This document shows positions 20,204 through 28,407 of a stretch of 64,000 bases of DNA, one piece after another. The notes under the pieces were generated by a model. It was not told where the DNA came from and ran no database searches. It was given only the letters and a program-made list of their open reading frames with translations. The position numbers and the translations under genes are program-made. Numbering within the stretch: the first letter of the stretch is position 1; the number at the start of each line of letters is the position of its first letter. This DNA comes from Burkholderiales bacterium Ga0077544 (lineage in GTDB: Bacteria > Pseudomonadota > Gammaproteobacteria > Burkholderiales > Burkholderiaceae_D): contig LNEU01000018.1 in NCBI GenBank assembly GCA_001464355.1, forward strand, positions 240,579-304,578, given 5' to 3'.

Positions 20204-20440
20204 TTAATGCGCGTGGCGCATTCCACATAGTTTGCCCAAAGCCAGACCCTTGCAGGACGCAGCCAGTTCGGTATGGCATACCTTTTCATCCTTGCCGCTG
20301 GCCAGGCATTGTGCTGCAGCCTGGTGCGCGGCCGCGATAGCCTGATGCTGGGCAATCGTTTCCTTCTTGTGTTCCGCCTTGCTTTCGGCATGGGCATGGA
20401 GCGCAGAAAAAGTCACGATCATCATTAATAAATGTTTCAT
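20204..20440 (-). CDS. Small secreted His/Cys-containing protein
   Basis: A 78-residue protein with a strong ribosome site (AGAGGAA) before the ATG at 20440 and a short signal peptide ending ALHAHAES. The mature part is Ala/Lys/His-rich (AEHKKETIAQHQ, IAAAHQAAAQ). It has four cysteines in spaced pairs and ends CGMRHAH. It takes the place that the His-rich DUF2796 protein has in the PA4063-PA4066-type cluster but is much shorter, and I cannot assign it to that family. Binding of a metal such as zinc by its Cys and His residues is plausible. Confidence 0.7.
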   Translation of the reverse strand: MKHLLMMIVTFSALHAHAESKAEHKKETIAQHQAIAAAHQAAAQCLASGKDEKVCHTELAASCKGLALGKLCGMRHAH

Positions 20441-20493
20441 ATTGTTCCTCTTCGTAAAAGAATGATCGGTATAGCGTTTCGGCACCACTACGC

Positions 20494-21717
20494 TTAATGT
20501 GCGAGAGTCGCTGCAATATCCGTGCGGTAAGCGCGTATCGCCGGCAGCAATGCAGCGATCAAACCTATGGCGATTGCGAACAGTAACAGCCAGGCTTCCT
20601 CAGCAATAAAGATGGAACCAGATAACACCAGATTCTGGTCGGCGGCCAGAATTTGTCCCAATACCTCAACCGCAATATGACCGGCAAACCAGCCGAGGAG
20701 GGCGCCGCCCAATGCCAGCAAACATCCCTCTGTCAGCAAAAGCATCAGCAACTTGCGCGGCGATGCGCCGAGCGTACGCAGGATCGCCAGATCCGTCTTG
20801 CGTTCTTCCAGTGCGTTATACAGTGCGACAAACATCGACAACGCCGCCGACAGCAAAACCATCATCGCAATGCCGCGCAAAACCTCTATCCCGACACCCA
20901 TCAAACGGAACAGCTTGGCCGCCTCCAGCGCCGGTTGTGCCGCCTGCAATTCACTCTGGCTATTAATAAAACGTGGCATCGTCACAGCTGCCAGCGGCGA
21001 TGAATACTGAACCAGCAGGGCGGTCAATTCGCGCGACTCTTCCATCGCCTCTTTTTCTTCCGGATCACTGGCGTCCAGGCCATTCGTCTTTTCGTGGACT
21101 ACCCAGACCGATTCGACCGGCGTGACTATCAACCTGTCGAGAACAGTGCCGGTTGGATTGAGTATTCCGACCACCTTGTAGGGCGCAGAGTCATGCACTT
21201 CGCCACCACCCGACAAGCCATGTGAGCCGAAAAAGTCCTGTCCTACAACGACACCGCTGCGCCTGGCCACCTGCGAGCCAACCACGGCTTGCATAGGCTC
21301 GCGAAACATTTGGCCTTCTGCGATCTCGCCCTTGTAATGAGCTACATAGTCAAGCGATGTCCCCACAATACGGAAGCCTTGATAGCTATCGCCCAGTGCC
21401 AGCGGCAGCACTGTCTTGACCATCCTGTTTTGCTTCAAAAGAGCTTCGGATGAAAGTGGAATATTGCCCGTAGGCGAATCGACTTGATAGATGGACGAAA
21501 GGATCAACTGCAACGGCGATCCTTTTGCGCCAACCACCAGGTCTATGCCCTCAGCATCACGCGTGGCACTGGTCGCAAACTGGGAAGAAACGGACAAGAT
21601 AAAAGTCATCATCGCCACACCGACCGCCATCAACAGCAGATTCAGCGCCGTCGAGAGCGGCCGGTGGCGTAATGATTTGAGACCAAGGGTAAAGGCGTTG
21701 AGTTTCATGCTGTTCAT
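20494..21717 (-). CDS. ABC transporter permease, FtsX/MacB-like
   Basis: A 407-residue inner-membrane protein with one N-terminal membrane helix (LLLMAVGVAMMTFILSVSS), a periplasmic domain of about 220 residues and three C-terminal helices, the FtsX/MacB/LolCE plan. Its start overlaps the ATPase stop by four bases (ATGA), so they are coupled and form one transporter. Such systems use ATP to do mechanical work on envelope proteins or lipids rather than to carry small solutes. Cargo is unknown; the DUF3299 context suggests metal-related envelope work. Confidence 0.88.
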   Translation of the reverse strand: MNSMKLNAFTLGLKSLRHRPLSTALNLLLMAVGVAMMTFILSVSSQFATSATRDAEGIDLVVGAKGSPLQLILSSIYQVDSPTGNIPLSSEALLKQNRMVKTVLPLALGDSYQGFRIVGTSLDYVAHYKGEIAEGQMFREPMQAVVGSQVARRSGVVVGQDFFGSHGLSGGGEVHDSAPYKVVGILNPTGTVLDRLIVTPVESVWVVHEKTNGLDASDPEEKEAMEESRELTALLVQYSSPLAAVTMPRFINSQSELQAAQPALEAAKLFRLMGVGIEVLRGIAMMVLLSAALSMFVALYNALEERKTDLAILRTLGASPRKLLMLLLTEGCLLALGGALLGWFAGHIAVEVLGQILAADQNLVLSGSIFIAEEAWLLLFAIAIGLIAALLPAIRAYRTDIAATLAH

Positions 21718-22382
21718 ACGCCACCACCTTGCTGCTTGTGGACTGGCAGCCGCAGCGTTTTTGCCAGCGGCAATGCTGCCAACACCCGCGAATCGTGGGT
21801 TGCAATGACCAGCGACGCGCCAATTTCATTTGCCTGCGCCAGCAACAAATGGATCGCAGCGCGGCAGGAATCATCATCCAGATTTGCCGTAGGCTCATCT
21901 GCCAGCAATAATTGCGGCCGGTTGAACAAGGCGCGAGCCAGCGCAACACGTTGCCGCTGCCCCTGGCTTAATTCATGTGGCTTCGCGCGCTTTTTTTCAC
22001 TGAGCCCCAGCGCATCGAGCAAGTGCTGCGCACGTGCATGACTTTGTTCGCGATTGCTGGCATAGGCTGCCAACAAGATGTTTTCCTCAACATTCAACGC
22101 GGCGACCAGTGCCAGTTTTTGCGGCATGAAGCCAACCGTAGTGCCACGCCAGCGATCTGCATTTGCGGGAAGCAGGGTGGAAACATCCGTTCCGGCGACC
22201 AAGATGCAGCCATTTTGCGGCTTCAAGATGGCCGCGATCAGATGCAGCAAGGTCGACTTGCCGCTACCGGAAGATCCCAGCAAAACAGCGTGTTCGCCAG
22301 CTTTGATACGGAATGAAAGAGAGTTCAACTGATCCACATGTGCGTGCGGATAGCGATGGCTTAAATTTGAGATGTGCAACAT
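21714..22382 (-). CDS. ABC transporter ATPase, LolD-like
   Basis: A 222-residue ATPase and first gene of the four-gene leftward operon. Walker A is GSSGSGKST (about residue 36), the signature is LSQGQRQRVALARAL, Walker B is LLLADEPTANLDD and the switch His is in IATHDSRV. It resembles LolD/MacB ATPases. It is coupled to the FtsX-like permease by an ATGA overlap. I see no convincing Zur box in the roughly 240 bp upstream, so zinc control remains a guess by analogy. Confidence 0.9.
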   Translation of the reverse strand: MLHISNLSHRYPHAHVDQLNSLSFRIKAGEHAVLLGSSGSGKSTLLHLIAAILKPQNGCILVAGTDVSTLLPANADRWRGTTVGFMPQKLALVAALNVEENILLAAYASNREQSHARAQHLLDALGLSEKKRAKPHELSQGQRQRVALARALFNRPQLLLADEPTANLDDDSCRAAIHLLLAQANEIGASLVIATHDSRVLAALPLAKTLRLPVHKQQGGGV

Positions 22383-22624
22383 GGTTGCATATTACGTAAA
22401 AACGAAGGGCCTGCATAGGCTGTGCAGGCATCCATTTGCGATACAGGGGAATTTTTTAGTTTTAACGCTGCTTACTTTGATGCATCGAAGGCATCGTCAA
22501 GACAAGAAGTCATGCATGGAAGTTGTCTGGTTCGCCACGGCTCCTGGTCGAAGTACAGGCAAGCCGCTTTCTACGCCATTTTAATTATGGAAGATTTTGG
22601 ATCACTGATTGCTCATTTCGGATT

Positions 22625-23062
22625 CTATTTTTTATCTTCTGAAAGTTTAATTCTTAACTTACCAGCGACTATTTCGGTTGAGTCTGCAATTGCCACTACT
22701 TTCAAAACTCCTTCTCTGTCCAACAACAGGGGGCATAAAATAGTATTCACACCAATTAATATTTTGGTGTACTCGTCCGTTGGTGTGCTTTTGGCTCTAA
22801 TAGAACTGACGGTTTCTTTGATGAATTCGTCAGGAACTCTTGTCTCTGATAATACTTCATCACCCAATATAACCTTCAATGTTAGCGAGGTCATAGGATT
22901 ATCTAAAGGGGCACTAATAAAAGCTATTACGCACAATTTTGGAATGGCGATTGGTATTTGTTCTACAAATAATTCCGAACTATATAGTCCGATTAAAGAA
23001 TTCTTGTTTCCAACTTCATAGCGAATATCGTCGCAAAAATGACAGTATGCTTGTGTGCTCAT
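22625..23062 (-). CDS. Small conserved protein of unknown function, coupled to an HTH antitoxin
   Basis: A 145-residue soluble protein beginning with a short Cys/Asp motif (CHFCDDIRYE), then NKNSLIGLYSS. This pattern recalls small proteins annotated DUF6941, but I am not sure of the family. No membrane segment or catalytic motif is visible. Its start overlaps the stop of the XRE gene by four bases, so it is the third member of a leftward trio (toxin-like, antitoxin-like, this one). Base composition is lower in GC than the genes to the left, which fits accessory DNA. Confidence 0.65.
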   Translation of the reverse strand: MSTQAYCHFCDDIRYEVGNKNSLIGLYSSELFVEQIPIAIPKLCVIAFISAPLDNPMTSLTLKVILGDEVLSETRVPDEFIKETVSSIRAKSTPTDEYTKILIGVNTILCPLLLDREGVLKVVAIADSTEIVAGKLRIKLSEDKK

Positions 23063-23580
23063 AGTGCTCTTATTAAAGGTGTTGATGCTGCTGAATTTGA
23101 TTCAGGTTTAACTTTTATAACTGCACGCAAGTCGTCTAATGGCACTGCTAAGGCGTCTGAAATACGTACAACCGTATTCCAATAAACATTCATTTTTCCT
23201 GCTTCGATATTTGCAATGTGAGGTTGACTTGTTCCGATAGCCTTTGCTAATTGGCTTTGCGACATCCCTTTTTTTAGGCGTAATTTTGCTAGCGAATTTG
23301 GCATGACTTCAGAAAAATCCTCCGCCAACGCTGCTCGAGCCAATTCCATTCTATTTTTATACGCAGGGTCAGCCTCTTCTTTTGCGTGTGCTACGGCTTG
23401 TCGAGGTAGCTTTCCGTTTTTCCCCCGTGGAAGGGACGTAGTGTCAGCGCGAGCAAAATAAGTCACCGCGTAGGATGAGGATGAGGATGAGACAAGTACT
23501 TCAGCGAAGTCGTCGAATGTCAAACGATTCGTACTCGTCGCAAATTCTGAGTGTGATTGGATGATTGATTTGGTAGTCAT
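23059..23580 (-). CDS. XRE-family helix-turn-helix protein, antitoxin-like
   Basis: With the start at MTTKSIIQSH the protein has 173 residues; an earlier start 12 codons up is possible. The C-terminal third is a classic Cro/CI-type HTH (AKLRLKKGMSQSQLAKAIGTSQPHIANIE split over about residues 105-135). The N-terminal part is unusual, with a Ser run (SSSSSS) and a basic stretch (LPRGKNGKLPRQA). The first 80 bases overlap the 3' end of the toxin-like gene in another frame. As in HigA/RelB-type pairs, it probably represses its own operon and neutralises the upstream protein. Confidence 0.75.
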   Translation of the reverse strand: MTTKSIIQSHSEFATSTNRLTFDDFAEVLVSSSSSSYAVTYFARADTTSLPRGKNGKLPRQAVAHAKEEADPAYKNRMELARAALAEDFSEVMPNSLAKLRLKKGMSQSQLAKAIGTSQPHIANIEAGKMNVYWNTVVRISDALAVPLDDLRAVIKVKPESNSAASTPLIRAL

Positions 23581-23983
23581 AATATTCTTCACGTGTTGCT
23601 CCTTCGGGTAAAACATCTGGCACTTTTCTAACGATCGCTAAAATATAAAAGTCACTATCATCAGAGTCGTACGCGTAAATTATCCGATACTGTTTTAATC
23701 GTCTTCCTAGTGGCCTAAGCCGATAGCAGTTGTATCCACGTCTCTGAAGGCATTCGATACCTTTGACATTGAAGTGAGGATTAGTGTTTTCGCCGGGCCA
23801 CTGAGTAAGACTCCAAGCTGCTTCTGATGATTCAGAAATTTGAGTTAGTAGGGCGTCGAGTAGTTCTACATCTCTAGATGTTTCCGCATTTGCACGCAAA
23901 ACATCAAAGTCTGTTTCAAGGTGGTCGCCATCATAGAATAATTGTGCTGTTGACGCGAAGTGCTTTTGAACTATATGAATCAT
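23501..23983 (-). CDS. RelE/ParE-like toxin candidate
   Basis: A 160-residue protein. Its C-terminal half carries the RelE/ParE/HigB-like pattern of basic residues followed by a strand-rich core (GRRLKQYRIIYAYDSDD, then FYILAIVRKVPDV). The N-terminal half has no known motif and is longer than in usual RelE toxins (about 90-110 residues). It is transcribed just before an XRE gene, in the toxin-first order of HigBA pairs, and the two genes overlap by 80 bases, an unusually long overlap. Toxicity is inferred from this arrangement only. Confidence 0.6.
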   Translation of the reverse strand: MIHIVQKHFASTAQLFYDGDHLETDFDVLRANAETSRDVELLDALLTQISESSEAAWSLTQWPGENTNPHFNVKGIECLQRRGYNCYRLRPLGRRLKQYRIIYAYDSDDSDFYILAIVRKVPDVLPEGATREEYYDYQINHPITLRICDEYESFDIRRLR

Positions 23984-24082
23984 CTCTGAGGGGCTTTCTC
24001 TACATGGAGGTTGGAAGCAACTTTACCATGTGAAAGGATTAACACATCTTCATATTATTAATTTTCTTATTATTTTGATACT

Positions 24083-24364
24083 TTATTTCGATGCAGTACT
24101 TGGTGATTCAAGTTGTTCACCAAATCCCATTTGTCGCATTTGAATTGTTTTCTCCATGTGCCTTAGACGCAACAGTTTTGGCACCCAAAATGGGATTTTC
24201 CTCTCACCGTCTAGCCAACCCTTAACTGATTTTTCAGGCCGTTTTAGATTCCTAGCGATTATTTTTACTGACAATCCTTGCGTGCAATGTTTCAATTCTT
24301 CGGGGTTGCCATTGGAGTTACTAGGGTTTAGTGGACAGGGGTAGCATTTGAATCCCTCAAGCAT
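24083..24364 (-). CDS. Small HTH-like protein, possible regulator
   Basis: A 93-residue protein with Cys at 7, 10 and 27. A helix-turn-helix-like middle (SVKIIARNLKRPEKSVKGWLDG) is followed by basic IPFWVPKLLRLRHME. Similar small proteins occur in betaproteobacterial phages and islands. The predicted ATG directly touches the T-run of an upstream hairpin, leaving no space for a ribosome site, so the true start may be further in. About 45 bp upstream is a palindrome that recurs at 29.06 kb ahead of the ThsB genes. It may therefore regulate itself and the defence genes. Confidence 0.5.
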   Translation of the reverse strand: MLEGFKCYPCPLNPSNSNGNPEELKHCTQGLSVKIIARNLKRPEKSVKGWLDGERKIPFWVPKLLRLRHMEKTIQMRQMGFGEQLESPSTASK

Positions 24365-24392
24365 AAAAAAGACCAGCGAAAGTGGGCTGGCC
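24365..24392 (-). terminator. Intrinsic terminator abutting the HTH-like gene
   Basis: Read on the minus strand, GGCCAGC and GCTGGTC enclose a 14-base segment, followed by TTTTTT. The T-run ends exactly at the ATG of the HTH-like gene. It would stop leftward transcripts of the TIR/SLOG/phospholipase run, or attenuate a promoter lying at the palindrome 15 bp upstream. Confidence 0.65.
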
Positions 24393-24732
24393 TTGTTTGT
24401 TTAGGTATCCCATATTTATGGATTATTTCTTTGCTTTGCGCACTAGACGACTTCGCATAATTTATATTATGTCAAATGCTGTCCCATGTTTTAAATGTTC
24501 ATATCTGAGACTATATGAAGAACAGAAAAAATAAAAAGCGTATCAACCGCCTTTACAAGCGCTCCGAACTAATCTTCTTACCTATCCGGAAGTAATCGTC
24601 TTACTTTTTGTTTTTGCACTTCCGTTAGATCTTTAGTTCTACGCTTATGGCCAGCTAAAATCTATCTTAGCAAATTTTAAATGGATATCAAAGATCACCG
24701 CCGCACATATATTGCCGTCGAGATTGTGGGAG
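24393..24732. other. AT-rich non-coding gap with one palindrome
   Basis: Apart from the palindrome at 24407-24423 I see no gene. A 25-codon stretch on the minus strand near 24580-24660 (GHKRRTKDLTEVQKQKV) is bounded by stops on both sides and is too short to call. The region separates the phospholipase-like gene from the HTH-like gene. Confidence 0.5.
24407..24423. promoter_or_regulatory. Palindrome copy A flanking the TIR/SLOG island
   Basis: ATCCCATATTTATGGAT is the same as copy B at 29055-29072 except for one missing G. It lies just upstream of the HTH-like gene. The match over 17 of 18 bases at two island borders is unlikely by chance and suggests a shared operator. Confidence 0.6.
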
Positions 24733-25845
24733 TCAGTTGATTTTTTGAAAGGCGCTTCCCGCTGATGCAGGTGTAGCACTATCCTTCAATTCAAAGACAC
24801 ATTCTAAGTACGGTTTGACCGAGTCCCATGGCAAATTTTTATCCAGCATAGCGACCAGATTCCGGCCGACTTCAATTACTCCTCCCTGACTGGCCGCACG
24901 AGCATAATTTAGAGCACCGCCAGAATCTGCTTGCGCATGAAGATCGGTATCCTGATTGCCATAGGCATGAAACTGAGTAATCGAACCAGGCTTAAATAGT
25001 GAACCGGATCCATTGCACTGCTTCCCATAGACAGGTTCAGATCTCTCAACATGTCCTGAGGCGAAACTGTCTTCAACCACATGGAGTAAGCTGCCAAAAG
25101 CGACTTCGTCTATGTTGCGACGCAGTGCCACATTCCCTAGTGTGAATAAATCTTGAACATTCCATTCGGTTTTACCAAAATGTTCCGAAAAGCCTTCAAT
25201 CTTCACATCACGCAAACGCGTGTCCAACCCGTATTCACGCAGTGCGATGCGCCAGCTAAACTCAGCCCACATTAAAATTTTCTTGCGCGTCACCTCCGGT
25301 GCCTCGCCGTCTTTAGATGCCATTGCATGTAGGAATTGGAGGTCACCAAAATGTGAGCGATGCAGCATCGAATAACCATTTGAGGCATCCATTGTCACTC
25401 CGCTCTTGGCCTTCTTTTCGGCATCCCAAAAAAGACCCGCCCAGCATTTCGGTTGGGTGATGAAACGTACTGTTTCATCAGTTTTGCATGACAAATTCTT
25501 GGCTTGATCGGGTAACAAGCGAAATGGTGGATCGTCATTCCATCTGACACCGGCGATAACATATGGACTTGCCATACCGAGATCGGCGTCCTGACAGTGG
25601 TTTGTATCACCTTCGCACCCATAAATACGTTGGGTTATTTCTTCGTGTACTGCTTCAGTAAATAGAGGTAGACCTTTTAGCGCAGCACCACTAAGCAGTT
25701 TGTCGAAAAATCCAGAATTCATTCGGCTTAACTTGCGTTCCATGGCCGTACCTTCAGTTGATAGCTTAAAGGCATGCGCTGGTGCACTGAACGCTAAAGC
25801 GAGAAAGAGAAAAGACCAGCTTGGCGGACAAAGTTTTAAGATCAT
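24733..25845 (-). CDS. Secreted zinc-dependent phospholipase C / S1-P1-like protein
   Basis: A 370-residue exported protein with a signal peptide ending SAPAHAF. The mature part has a spaced set of His/Asp/Trp residues typical of the phospholipase C/P1 nuclease fold: VHEEIT, GVRWNDDP, HRSHFGDLQFLHAM, then LLHVVEDSFASGHVER (H-x3-D-x6-H) and FHAYGNQDTD. Three zinc ions are expected in that fold. Substrate, lipid or nucleic acid, cannot be told. It starts 33 bp after the SLOG-like gene with a good ribosome site (AGAGGA), so it is probably in the same transcript as the TIR and SLOG genes. An exported enzyme there is unexpected. Confidence 0.7.
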   Translation of the reverse strand: MILKLCPPSWSFLFLALAFSAPAHAFKLSTEGTAMERKLSRMNSGFFDKLLSGAALKGLPLFTEAVHEEITQRIYGCEGDTNHCQDADLGMASPYVIAGVRWNDDPPFRLLPDQAKNLSCKTDETVRFITQPKCWAGLFWDAEKKAKSGVTMDASNGYSMLHRSHFGDLQFLHAMASKDGEAPEVTRKKILMWAEFSWRIALREYGLDTRLRDVKIEGFSEHFGKTEWNVQDLFTLGNVALRRNIDEVAFGSLLHVVEDSFASGHVERSEPVYGKQCNGSGSLFKPGSITQFHAYGNQDTDLHAQADSGGALNYARAASQGGVIEVGRNLVAMLDKNLPWDSVKPYLECVFELKDSATPASAGSAFQKIN

Positions 25846-25878
25846 TCCTATTTTTCCTCTTTTTTTAAACCTTGCTGG

Positions 25879-26448
25879 TTAGGGCGTTTTCAGTAAATTA
25901 CGCCTAAACATGCTTGCGAATGAAATGTCATTCGCAAGTTCTTTTGCATAATCACCTTTGCGAAAAACTATTTCTGCAGCGGCACCCGTCGAAGGCACTG
26001 GAAGTATTTTCGCCGTAGGATGCAGCTTACGAAATAATTCGACCTCTTCGTGAATCCCATCCATGCCCCCAATGACAACGGCCGCATGGAACTTCCGACT
26101 TTGTATCATGTTCATGCGCATAGAATAAATGCTTAAATTTCTATCTCCGTCGATTGCTGAAACATAGCGTTGATCTATAAAATCATCGTTCTCCACTGGC
26201 ATCATTTCGGTAAAAAATTTACTTTGAAAAATAGTAATTCTTTCTCGATCTATTTCCGCGTGTCGAGCGTACAGTGAAACTAGTGGAGTTATTGCAGGAT
26301 GACCACCGAATGTAATTCGGCCTACCGGTAGCACTACTTCTATCAATGCTTTTATAGCTTCCCGGATTAAAAACACGTTGGCAGTATCAAAATATTTGCG
26401 ATCCCGTTCTGGGAGAGGAACGCTCGCCGAAAGAAAAACATCGATCAT
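25879..26448 (-). CDS. SLOG-like Rossmann protein, partner of TIR protein
   Basis: A 189-residue soluble protein. It starts MIDVFLSASVPLPERDRKYF and has a GGHPAITPLV loop and a VVIGGMDGIHEEVELFR motif. Together these are the two glycine-rich turns of the SLOG/LOG-like nucleotide-binding fold. SLOG domains bind ADP-ribose-derived signals in ThsA of Thoeris and occur next to TIR and SIR2 domains in predicted nucleotide-signalling conflict systems. Its start overlaps the TIR gene stop by four bases (ATGA), so the two proteins are co-made. It has no fused effector domain. Sensor of a TIR-made signal is my inference. Confidence 0.7.
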   Translation of the reverse strand: MIDVFLSASVPLPERDRKYFDTANVFLIREAIKALIEVVLPVGRITFGGHPAITPLVSLYARHAEIDRERITIFQSKFFTEMMPVENDDFIDQRYVSAIDGDRNLSIYSMRMNMIQSRKFHAAVVIGGMDGIHEEVELFRKLHPTAKILPVPSTGAAAEIVFRKGDYAKELANDISFASMFRRNLLKTP

Positions 26449-27608
26449 ATAAGATGTCCCTGCAAAGCTGGCAGTGCGTTCTTCATGCTTATTGTACGGA
26501 CGGGTAAATGAGAGTCAAGCCAGCTCAGATGTTTGAGCCAATTTGGGTGTAGTCCCCTACTGTCATAGATAATCCAAATTTCATCGTCCACGCCTTTATG
26601 CTCTGAGATAGAGTCAAAGATTGCATTGATACGATCAGAAGTCGGACGGCCCACAGCAGGGACTACCGCGAGCGACTTTTTTGAAATGTCCACGGATATC
26701 CAACGTTGAGGTTGAACGGTAGGATTGAGTGCAAGGTCTCGCGCCAAGTCGCAAAAATAATCAATTAAATGAGCATGACGTAAAGCCATTGCTTCAGCTC
26801 TTAATTCCTCTGCTCTATCGCAGATATTGCCTATTGCTTCAATAGTTATGCTTGCACCCTGCCCGGGCGTCTGGTCAGAAAAATCTGATAATCCTAGTTT
26901 CAGAAAACGGCTAAACGAATAGTTGCTATCTTCGGTTTGACCTGGCCACAGCAGATGCAGAGTTTGAATTCCCAATAAATTTGCCTGAGCTAATTCGGCA
27001 CTGGTCCAGCGTCCTTCTCGAAAACCAGGTGTATCAATAAGGACGATCACGTCAACATCTGACATTCGATGCCACAGTTCAGCTTGAAAATCGACGGCTG
27101 GCGGAACTGATCTTACATCGATGAATACGTCAAATCCTCGCTTATCCAGTTCTTCATAAAGTAGATCGGCGAGCGGCTGAGATCCTATTCTTCTGTAGCT
27201 AATGAAAATCCCGCGCTCTTTGCGGAGCAACCGAAATGTCTCAAAAACTAGTGATGTCAGACGTGTTACGTTCGTTTCATTCGAAGCGACTTCTATCGCG
27301 TTGATATGTTTTAATTCGTCCGGAATTTCGTCATTTACGGCATCTAATGAAGTGACAACTGGAGCGACTAATATTGAGTCTTGAAGTATTTGTTTTAAGA
27401 AAGGCGATACATTTCTATCTGAATTACCAAAATAAATTCCTATTGCGGGCTTTTTTTTATCGTATTGATCGAACGTGGAGTCAGTAAGAAATGTAAGCTC
27501 AGTTGGGGAGATTCCAAGATTCACCGCTCGTGCGATCACCGCAGATTTTAGCGCGACGATGCGGCAGTCCAATTGCCCCATAACAATAATCTGGTACGAC
27601 TGCTGCAT
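26445..27608 (-). CDS. Three-part TIR-domain protein
   Basis: A 387-residue protein. The central TIR domain spans about residues 130-235. It starts GIFISYRRIGSQPLADLLYEEL, continues GFDVFIDVRSVPP and carries a candidate catalytic Glu in WTSAELAQANLLG. The N-terminal 130 residues form an alpha/beta domain (PAIGIYFGNSDRNVSPFL) and the C-terminal 100 another (DDEIWIIYDSRGLHPNWL), neither of which I can name. Bacterial TIR domains cleave NAD+ and may make cyclic ADP-ribose signals. Translational coupling to the SLOG-like gene suggests a signal-maker and signal-reader pair. Confidence 0.8.
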   Translation of the reverse strand: MQQSYQIIVMGQLDCRIVALKSAVIARAVNLGISPTELTFLTDSTFDQYDKKKPAIGIYFGNSDRNVSPFLKQILQDSILVAPVVTSLDAVNDEIPDELKHINAIEVASNETNVTRLTSLVFETFRLLRKERGIFISYRRIGSQPLADLLYEELDKRGFDVFIDVRSVPPAVDFQAELWHRMSDVDVIVLIDTPGFREGRWTSAELAQANLLGIQTLHLLWPGQTEDSNYSFSRFLKLGLSDFSDQTPGQGASITIEAIGNICDRAEELRAEAMALRHAHLIDYFCDLARDLALNPTVQPQRWISVDISKKSLAVVPAVGRPTSDRINAIFDSISEHKGVDDEIWIIYDSRGLHPNWLKHLSWLDSHLPVRTISMKNALPALQGHLI

Positions 27609-27733
27609 TGTTTGTTACCTCAAACGTAAATCGCTCAACCCATCGACGAAGTATTTTAATATCGGTCGTAAATTAGTCCTGTTTTTCGCTCAACTGATAT
27701 TGCCTGCACTGAGATGATCAGTTGATATTTAGG

Positions 27734-28330
27734 TCAACGACCAGCCAAGCCGGCAGCAGTTTCTATCCAGGAGCCGATATTTGTTCTACCGTTTTGCTCT
27801 ACGAAGTCATAGCTCATGCAATGCGTAGATAGCTGTACGATGTTGGTTGTTCTAGGCGCGTCAAACCACAAATCTTTTTCGGGGATCGCAAGCGTATAGT
27901 CAGCGTATTTCACCCACTTCCCTTCCTTCCACTCCGCTAGGAATATGCCGCTTGTAGTTCTATAGAGCGCCATTTGGGCAAGTGGATTCGCTCCTTTGAT
28001 CGAGCTCATTCCTTTGTCGTTTTTTACGCCGTCTATATTGACAGTTAGTAAACCGTTGCCTTTTACTACGCTACGAGCAATTTCGTATCGCACCCAGCGT
28101 CTGGACCATGTACTAGCTCCTGCAAGAACGCATGTAACCGAGGTATTCTCTAAACCTTTTCGTAGGAATGCCTTAAGTACATCATCGCTTTCTTTTTGCG
28201 ATGCTTCAAATACGCTGCCGTCGAAAAAACCTTCACTATTTTTTTCGTTCTGAACAACCCAGCTATTTCGTACGTTCCAGGCCCGCCAAACGTCAGGCGC
28301 GTAGTGGAAAGAGAAGAACGTTCTACGCAT
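27734..28330 (-). CDS. ThsB-type TIR-like protein (long form)
   Basis: A 198-residue protein with the ThsB/MTH538 TIR-like domain. It begins RRTFFSFHYAPDVWRAWNVRN and has a WSRRWVRYEIARSV motif with the conserved Glu that follows the paired Arg-Trp. Compared with its neighbour it has about 40 extra C-terminal residues. In Thoeris, ThsB proteins sense phage and make an ADP-ribose-type signal. Two ThsB genes with different sequences in one locus are common in Thoeris and widen phage recognition. It lies 125 bp upstream of the TIR-SLOG pair on the same strand. Confidence 0.82.
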   Translation of the reverse strand: MRRTFFSFHYAPDVWRAWNVRNSWVVQNEKNSEGFFDGSVFEASQKESDDVLKAFLRKGLENTSVTCVLAGASTWSRRWVRYEIARSVVKGNGLLTVNIDGVKNDKGMSSIKGANPLAQMALYRTTSGIFLAEWKEGKWVKYADYTLAIPEKDLWFDAPRTTNIVQLSTHCMSYDFVEQNGRTNIGSWIETAAGLAGR

Positions 28331-28363
28331 TAATACACTTTCATAAATGATTTAGAACATTCA

Positions 28364-28387
28364 CGATCGTCATCATGATGACGATCG
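28364..28387. promoter_or_regulatory. Perfect 24-bp palindrome between the two ThsB-like genes
   Basis: The 24 bases begin CGATCGTCATCA and are exactly their own reverse complement. They lie 34 bp before the start of the downstream ThsB-like gene and 20 bp after the stop of the upstream one. There is no T-run, so an operator or an RNA-processing hairpin is more likely than a terminator. Confidence 0.6.
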
Positions 28388-28407
28388 GATTCTTGAAATG
28401 ATGTAAA

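Noticed and set aside
22383..22624. Zur box before the ABC/DUF3299 operon
   Set aside because: No clear GTTAT-N-ATAAC-type dyad found; zinc control stays an analogy.
24580..24660. Short basic peptide on the minus strand (GHKRRTKDLTEVQKQKV)
   Set aside because: Only about 25 codons with stops on both sides; no support for translation.
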